A stretch of DNA of 8,477 bases from positions 1-8,477 of the forward strand of contig CALQZN010000027.1 of the NCBI GenBank assembly GCA_943349675.1, given 5' to 3'. Every line of letters begins with the position of its first letter. The stretch's first letter is position 1. Under the pieces are notes generated by a model, which saw only the letters and a list, made by a program, of their open reading frames with translations, was not told the origin of the DNA and did not search any database. A program made the position numbers and the translations under genes. This document shows positions 5,282-8,477 of the stretch, one piece after another. This DNA comes from Candidatus Nomurabacteria bacterium (GTDB lineage Bacteria; Patescibacteriota; Minisyncoccia; Phycocordibacterales; SBAW01).

Positions 5282-7474
5282 ATGACACTAATCTTAAAAA
5301 AACTCAAATCTGCCTTAAAAGCCATGGCGCGCTTTGTACGGCAGCACACCTTGCAAGTTATAGGCTGGGGCATAAGCCTCTCTTTTGTCTTGGTCGGCCT
5401 GTTTTTCCTATGGGCAGCAACTCTTCAAGTGCCTGACCTGTCTTCTATAGAAAGCCGCAAAATAGAGCAATCGGTCAAAATATACGACCGCACGGGCACT
5501 GTACTTCTGTATGACCTCAACAAAAACGCCCGCCGCACTATTGTGCCCTTAAGTGAGATATCTCCGTACATACAACACGCTACCCTCGCCATAGAAGACC
5601 CTGGATTTTATAGCCACTACGGGATACAACCTACTGCTATTGCGCGAGCCATATTGGCAGATATACAAGTTATTTTAACTGGCACAGGCCTTACACAAGG
5701 TGGTTCAACTATTACGCAACAAGTAGTAAAAGGATCTATTTTAACAAGCGACAGAACCATCGCTCGCAAACTAAAAGAGTGGGTGTTGTCGATTAAGCTT
5801 GAGCGCGTACTCACTAAAGAGCAAATCATTGGACTCTATTTAAACCAAATACCATACGGAGGTAGTGTATATGGCGCCGAGCAAGCAAGTGAGACTTTTT
5901 TTGGCAAACACGCAAGCGATGTGACTCTTGCCGAGGCAGCCTACATGGCAGCAGTACTTCCTGCGCCCACTTACTACTCTCCTTATGGCAATAACAAAGC
6001 GGCGCTGGATAAGCGTAAAAACCTTGTGCTCAGCAAGATGCTTGAGCATGGCTACATCACAGCGCAAGAATATACTGAGGCAAAAGCAGTACAAGTCGCT
6101 TTTGTTGCACCCCGCACTTCGTCTATTCATGCACCACATTTTGTTTTTTATGTGCAGCAATATTTGGAAAATAAGTATGGGGAAGACGCGCTTGAACGTG
6201 GTGGCTGGAGTATTATTACCACTCTCGACGCTGACTTACAGGTAAAAGCAGAAGAAGTGGTACAAGCAAAAGCTGAAAGTAACCAAAAAAACTTCAATGC
6301 GTCAAACACTGGCATGGTGGCACTCGACCCAAACAACGGCCAGATATTACTTATGGTTGGTTCTCGTAACTACTTCGACAAAGAAATCGACGGCAACTTC
6401 AATATCACACTTGCCACCCGCCAACCAGGGTCAGCATTTAAGCCTTTCGCGTATGCAAAAGCATTCGAAAAGGGGTATCGCCCAGACACTGTAGTGTTTG
6501 ACGTAGAAACACAGTTTTCTACCAACTGCTCGCCGTACGACTATGCCAACACCGACGGTTGTTACTCGCCTGTCAACTACGACAACGCCTTTCGTGGCCC
6601 AATGACATTGCGAGACGCCCTAGCACAATCTATTAACATCCCTGCGGTAAAGGTTTTATATCTAGCTGGCATTGACGACACACTGCGACTGGCTAAATCT
6701 ATGGGTATTTCAACACTAGGTAGTGCAGACCGATACGGCCTAACGCTCGTGCTTGGAGGTGGCGAGGTGACGTTGCTCGACATGGTGAGTGCCTATGGCG
6801 TGTTTGCGACCGGCGGCACTCGCTACCCCACAACCCCAGTGCTCCAAATAAAAGACCGTAGCGGCAATATTATTGAAGACAACTCAAACCAAAATGGTAC
6901 GCAAGTGATCGATCGATCAGTAGCAGAGAAAATAAACGACGTGCTATCAGACTCCGTTGCTAGAGCACCCCTTGGCGCCAACTCCTCTTTACAGTTTGCT
7001 GGGTACGACGTTGCAGTTAAAACCGGTACAACCAACGACTACCGTGACGCGTGGACGGTTGGATATACACCAAGTTTTGTGCTTGGTATTTGGGCAGGAA
7101 ACAATGACAATTCTTCAATGGTTAAAAAAGTCTCTGGCCTTATTGTAGGCCCTATGTGGCACGACGTGATGCAGTACGCACTCGGTAAACAACCTGCCGC
7201 CTCTTTTACCCGTAGCGAAGATACCGATCCTACAGTCAAACCTATACTGCGTGGCATATGGCAAGTTCCAGGAAACGACGGCGCTCTGCACGAGATACTC
7301 TACTGGGTCAACAAAAATGACCCGCTAGGGCCTGTACCTTCCAACCCGGCACAAGACCCGCAGTTTAACTTTTGGGACATTCCTGTGCGCGCCTGGGGCG
7401 CGTCACACGCATTTGGTGGTAGTGTTGTACCGCCGTCCCCCTACCCACCCGGAGGTCCACAGACCGGACAATAA
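5282..7474 (+). CDS. Class A penicillin-binding protein (PBP1A family): transglycosylase plus transpeptidase
   Basis: Bifunctional peptidoglycan synthase anchored in the cytoplasmic membrane with both enzyme domains outside. From the ATG at 5282 it has 730 residues. One hydrophobic signal-anchor spans about 24-47. The GT51 glycosyltransferase domain shows EDPGFYSHYG with catalytic E105, GGSTITQQ (140-147), RKLKEW (162-167) and LYLNQIPYGG (185-194). The transpeptidase domain shows SAFK (nucleophile S384, K387), SIN (450-452) and KTGT (580-583). All catalytic motifs are intact. Two Cys (about 416 and 427) lie in a short loop after SxxK and could form a disulfide. The last about 90 residues after the transpeptidase core end in a Pro/Gly-rich tail. 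Alternative starts are ATG 5273 and TTG 5255; the TTG has a possible Shine-Dalgarno site, while the chosen ATG sits 7 nt after a -10-like box. The gene converges on dnaN with a 5-nt gap. Confidence 0.95.
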   Translation: MTLILKKLKSALKAMARFVRQHTLQVIGWGISLSFVLVGLFFLWAATLQVPDLSSIESRKIEQSVKIYDRTGTVLLYDLNKNARRTIVPLSEISPYIQHATLAIEDPGFYSHYGIQPTAIARAILADIQVILTGTGLTQGGSTITQQVVKGSILTSDRTIARKLKEWVLSIKLERVLTKEQIIGLYLNQIPYGGSVYGAEQASETFFGKHASDVTLAEAAYMAAVLPAPTYYSPYGNNKAALDKRKNLVLSKMLEHGYITAQEYTEAKAVQVAFVAPRTSSIHAPHFVFYVQQYLENKYGEDALERGGWSIITTLDADLQVKAEEVVQAKAESNQKNFNASNTGMVALDPNNGQILLMVGSRNYFDKEIDGNFNITLATRQPGSAFKPFAYAKAFEKGYRPDTVVFDVETQFSTNCSPYDYANTDGCYSPVNYDNAFRGPMTLRDALAQSINIPAVKVLYLAGIDDTLRLAKSMGISTLGSADRYGLTLVLGGGEVTLLDMVSAYGVFATGGTRYPTTPVLQIKDRSGNIIEDNSNQNGTQVIDRSVAEKINDVLSDSVARAPLGANSSLQFAGYDVAVKTGTTNDYRDAWTVGYTPSFVLGIWAGNNDNSSMVKKVSGLIVGPMWHDVMQYALGKQPAASFTRSEDTDPTVKPILRGIWQVPGNDGALHEILYWVNKNDPLGPVPSNPAQDPQFNFWDIPVRAWGASHAFGGSVVPPSPYPPGGPQTGQ

Positions 7475-7479
7475 AAAAA

Positions 7480-8477
7480 CTATCGGTTCATCGGCATCGC
7501 AAGGTAAAAGAAGGACTCATCTGCGGCATCTTTGATGAGCATTGGCTTTCCAGCGCCGTTTGCATGCAGGCGCACACTCTCTCCATTTATTGCCTGCAGA
7601 CTATCTGCCAAGTAACGACCGTTAAACGACATTGTCGCCTCGTCTCCCGAAATGGTTGCTCGTAGCGCAGTTGTTTGCTCACCTACGTCTGGGTTACGAG
7701 AAGATAGCGCAAGAGATTTCTTTACCGGTTCTATAGCAAGGGTTACCTGCGAAAACTTGTCAGCAAACACAGATAGAGATTTAAGTGCCGTTGCCATATC
7801 TTCGCGGAGCACCACAGCTTCCGTCAAAAATGTTTTGGGGATTATTTGGCGGTAATTTGGGAATGTGCCGTCAATAAGGCGACTTGTATAGTACACATGG
7901 TCAATATGGGTCGAAAGTTGATTCTCGTTGTAATACAGATCCACCTCTCCTGTCACAGTATCTAGAATGCGCATTAATTCTGCTGCGTTGCGCGCAGGCA
8001 AGAGGAGTTGAGGCACTGTGCCTCCTGCCCGCAAAGGAACAGCTTTCTCTGCAAGGCGAAACGAGTCCGTTGCCACTACAAAGAGCTTCCCCCCATCCCC
8101 ATACAACAAAACACTTTGTAATTCTGGCTTTACTGTTGATGTTGATGCACAGTATGCAACATTGCGTATTGCGCGAGAAAGGTCAGTACCTTTTGCGGTG
8201 AACGTTTTTTCGGCAGATACGCGCGGTAGTATAGGAAAGTCCTCGTGTGGAATGGTCTTCATTGCGGCAGTTGCTCTGTCGGCCTCCATTTTCAAGACTT
8301 CACCCTCAAGAATACCGCTCACCACTTTACCGCGTGCGTTACTTAAAAATCCATTTAAAACACCTGCAGGGACAGCAACAACGCCGTCACTGCTTACTTT
8401 TGCTGGCACAACAATCTCCACCCCGCATTCCAAATTAGTTGCACGTAGAAGCAGACGCCCTCCTTCAGCCACAATAA
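7480..8477 (-). CDS. dnaN: DNA polymerase III beta subunit (sliding clamp), 5' partial
   Basis: Ring-shaped processivity factor that tethers DNA polymerase III to DNA. The frame is open to the right edge; about 331 residues are visible and the first about 35-40 of the usual about 366-370 are missing. The GTG at 8472 is internal, not the start: the visible sequence opens at the strand IVAEGGRLLLRATNLECG, which matches the first clamp domain after its opening helix. Counting that GTG as 1, diagnostic motifs are ATDSFRLAEK (134-143), GTFPNYRQIIP (202-212), SSRNPDVGE (257-265), FNGRYLADSLQAING (283-297) and the C-terminal YLAMPMNR (323-330). All three clamp domains are represented. It is transcribed toward the PBP gene, with stops 5 nt apart and no clear terminator between them. 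dnaA often lies upstream of dnaN, which would be just beyond the right edge. Confidence 0.95.
   Translation of the reverse strand, partial: IVAEGGRLLLRATNLECGVEIVVPAKVSSDGVVAVPAGVLNGFLSNARGKVVSGILEGEVLKMEADRATAAMKTIPHEDFPILPRVSAEKTFTAKGTDLSRAIRNVAYCASTSTVKPELQSVLLYGDGGKLFVVATDSFRLAEKAVPLRAGGTVPQLLLPARNAAELMRILDTVTGEVDLYYNENQLSTHIDHVYYTSRLIDGTFPNYRQIIPKTFLTEAVVLREDMATALKSLSVFADKFSQVTLAIEPVKKSLALSSRNPDVGEQTTALRATISGDEATMSFNGRYLADSLQAINGESVRLHANGAGKPMLIKDAADESFFYLAMPMNR

Noticed and set aside
1..8477. CRISPR arrays, tRNA or rRNA genes, insertion sequences, prophage genes
   Set aside because: I saw no regularly spaced repeats, no cloverleaf or rRNA signatures and no transposase or integrase coding sequence. 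All large frames are explained by housekeeping genes.

Overview
The window looks like chromosomal DNA of a small-genome bacterium. My best guess is the Patescibacteria / Candidate Phyla Radiation (Parcubacteria-like). The hints are an unusually short YebC, a pilB-type ATPase beside housekeeping genes, first genes without Shine-Dalgarno sites but with -10-like hexamers 6-7 nt before the ATG, and compact spacing. This is inference from features, not from a database match. All genes read through in the standard code; stops are TAA six times, TAG twice and TGA never.

Layout, left to right: (1) the 3' part of a PilB/GspE-type secretion ATPase (+), entering from the left edge; (2) a 315-bp gap (1322-1636) with no convincing protein gene but strong secondary structure, dominated by a 39-nt gap-free imperfect inverted repeat (1407-1445 / 1558-1596) enclosing further hairpins; (3) a recombination/translation block on +, ruvB - yebC - ruvC, with yebC and ruvC overlapping by 11 nt; (4) an AT-rich stretch with a consensus DnaA box, then a 42-residue extremely acidic microprotein gene (+); (5) a perfectly symmetric 17-bp hairpin serving as shared terminator for the microprotein gene and the convergent tyrS (-); (6) a class A penicillin-binding protein (+), divergent from tyrS; (7) dnaN, the sliding clamp (-), convergent with the PBP gene with 5 nt between stops and running off the right edge without its N-terminus.

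Functionally, RuvB (branch-migration motor) and RuvC (resolvase) work on the same Holliday junction; ruvA is not in this window. YebC is a translation-associated factor commonly linked to ruv genes. TyrS, PBP1A-type and DnaN are independent housekeeping functions (translation, cell wall, replication). PilB would power type IV pilus or pseudopilus assembly.

The best candidates for something undescribed are the structured element before ruvB, the acidic microprotein, and the internally shortened YebC.
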